Shown in pieces: positions 62,694-64,000 of a stretch of DNA of 64,000 nucleotides. Below the pieces are notes generated by a model. It had not been told where the DNA came from, searched no databases, and was given only the letters and a program-made list of their open reading frames with translations. A program made the translations under genes and the position numbers. The first letter of the stretch is position 1. Each line of letters starts with the position of its first letter. Source of the DNA: Gibbula magus (lineage: Eukaryota > Mollusca > Gastropoda > Trochida > Trochidae); NCBI GenBank assembly GCA_936450465.1, contig OW388305.1:54674625-54738624 (forward strand). The letters run 5' to 3'.

Positions 62694-62737
62694 GTACACC
62701 CCGGCAAATTCGCCTACACGACCTCGTCTTCATCACT

Positions 62738-62859
62738 GGACAAAATGTTGTGGAATCCATTTGCCGGATCCTTACGGATTCACCCAAATATTGGCGGCTC
62801 CTGAAGAATCCTGAAGGATCCGGAAGGATCCGGCAAGCGAATTCCACCACTTTTTGTCC
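62738..62859. mobile_element. 122-bp inverted-repeat element
   Basis: GGACAAAATG...GCCGGATCC at the left pairs with GGATCCGGC...TTTTTGTCC at the right, about 34 bases per arm with some mismatches. No target duplication is clear. Confidence 0.6.
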
Positions 62860-62869
62860 TGTGCATTGG

Positions 62870-64000
62870 CTATTGATTGGCCAACCAGAATACAACATAC
62901 TCATTTAAAGGGTAATAATCATTAGGTCATTGCGATAACAGTTTTGTTAAGCATAAAGGTCATACAGAAATATCCTCTGTGTATAAAGCCAGTGCTAAAC
63001 GATGTTTGTATGATCTTATCAATGACCTACGCCTCCTGCTCATATGCTAGCCCTTGTGTGAAGCTGATCATTGGGAAATCAAATAAATGTTTATTTTCAC
63101 TAATGCGTGATTGGAATTATTTATTCAGCGTTTTGATGAGTCGTCGCGGACGGGTTATCAAATCAGATATGAGGGAGATATGGGAAATCGATGGCATCCT
63201 GGTGTTAAATATCTATAGGAGTTAATGTGCTCGATATGTCCTCCCAATGGCGATATCATAGTGTGCTTAGGTGTAATTAAATAGTGACAAAATCGACGTT
63301 CTGTCCACCTCGACGATCAACAACAAATGCGTGCTTAAAATGTTTACATTGTAAGTAATTCCGCTATTAAGCTATTTGCTTTCAGGGAGTTAATAGATGT
63401 ATTGATTAAAATGTTCGATTACCATTAAGTTTGTTATATATTCATCGGACGTATCAATGCGGAAATATGTTATTGATTTATACATATGAAGCCGTTCTGT
63501 ACCTTTCTTGTGACTACACAAATATTGATGCAGGCTATTCAATTTAGTTTCAGTAAACTGTCAATTAATGGTAGAAAGGACTATGTTTGTCACTTTTGTT
63601 ACAAATGAGTTTAAACAGTGATTGGTTCATTTACCACTGGGATGGCACGTTTTACATGTCGTCGTCAACATGATGTTCTCAATGGAAAAATGCCATTACA
63701 TAATTTATGATTGCAGGGTTTTACATGGTTTTGGGCGAATCAGTTAAGCTTACATCAACAAAGTTTGAATGCATCTGGTACAAGTTGTATTGTAAGGATT
63801 TATACACATACGTGTAGAAATGTTGATAAGGTTTTAATGGATCTGTTACAAGTTGTAAGGTTGTATATAGATCAGTTGATATCTCGTCTAAAGGAAAATG
63901 TCGATAGGAAACCTGATCAATTAAAGATACACGGAGGTGGAAGGTCATGTTGGACTCAGCTTTATCACCTCAAAGTTGAGTTGAGTCACGTGCGAATAAA
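62870..64000. other. Intergenic, no gene recognised
   Basis: Nothing supported. The open frame at 62,944-63,225 shows no motif. Confidence 0.4.

Noticed and set aside
62680..62904. 74-codon minus-strand frame
   Set aside because: It runs through both arms of the 122-bp inverted repeat, so it is not independent evidence of a gene.

Overview
This window looks like a piece of an AT-rich invertebrate nuclear genome, most likely a mollusc or another lophotrochozoan. The signs are one intronless-looking neuropeptide GPCR coding exon of the invertebrate myosuppressin/FMRFamide-receptor type, tRNA-derived SINEs, Penelope-like elements (PLEs), several decayed non-LTR retrotransposons (LINEs), many MITEs, and long intergenic DNA with no bacterial gene organisation. 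Species cannot be fixed from the sequence alone.

Layout. 0-5 kb: non-coding, with a 21-bp and a 44-bp tandem repeat and two decayed PLE tails. 5.2-8.06 kb: an almost complete PLE with 281-bp terminal inverted repeats, an RT plus GIY-YIG reading frame broken by one stop and one frameshift, and a hammerhead-ribozyme motif in each repeat. 8.27-31.6 kb: an old tandem duplication. Copy A (about 8.27-12.53 kb) is compact. Copy B (about 15.31-31.6 kb) is swollen by nested insertions: a LINE fragment at 17.3-19.2 kb carrying a hairpin element; a TTAA-flanked MITE at 20.15-29.18 kb, itself split by an 8,535-bp long-inverted-repeat (foldback) element with a 4-bp CTGT duplication; and a minus-strand LINE at 29.2-30.6 kb. 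31.7-38 kb: hairpin element, two tRNA-headed SINEs and other repeats. 38.3-54.4 kb: five copies of one 347-355-bp TTAA MITE surrounding the only convincing host gene, a DMSR-like GPCR at 40,132-41,232 on the minus strand. 54.6-59 kb: two TA-flanked Tc1/mariner-type MITEs and a 158-bp, nine-copy satellite. 59-64 kb: non-coding, with a candidate small exon, a TATA/Inr-like promoter and a small hairpin element.

Apart from the GPCR, almost everything recognisable is transposon-derived. The more unusual signals are the hammerhead ribozymes in the PLE repeats, the datable nested insertion with a long-armed foldback element that carries no visible transposase, and a family of hairpin elements sharing a CGAGCGAAAGCGAG-type apex and palindromic TGACGTCA (CRE) sites.
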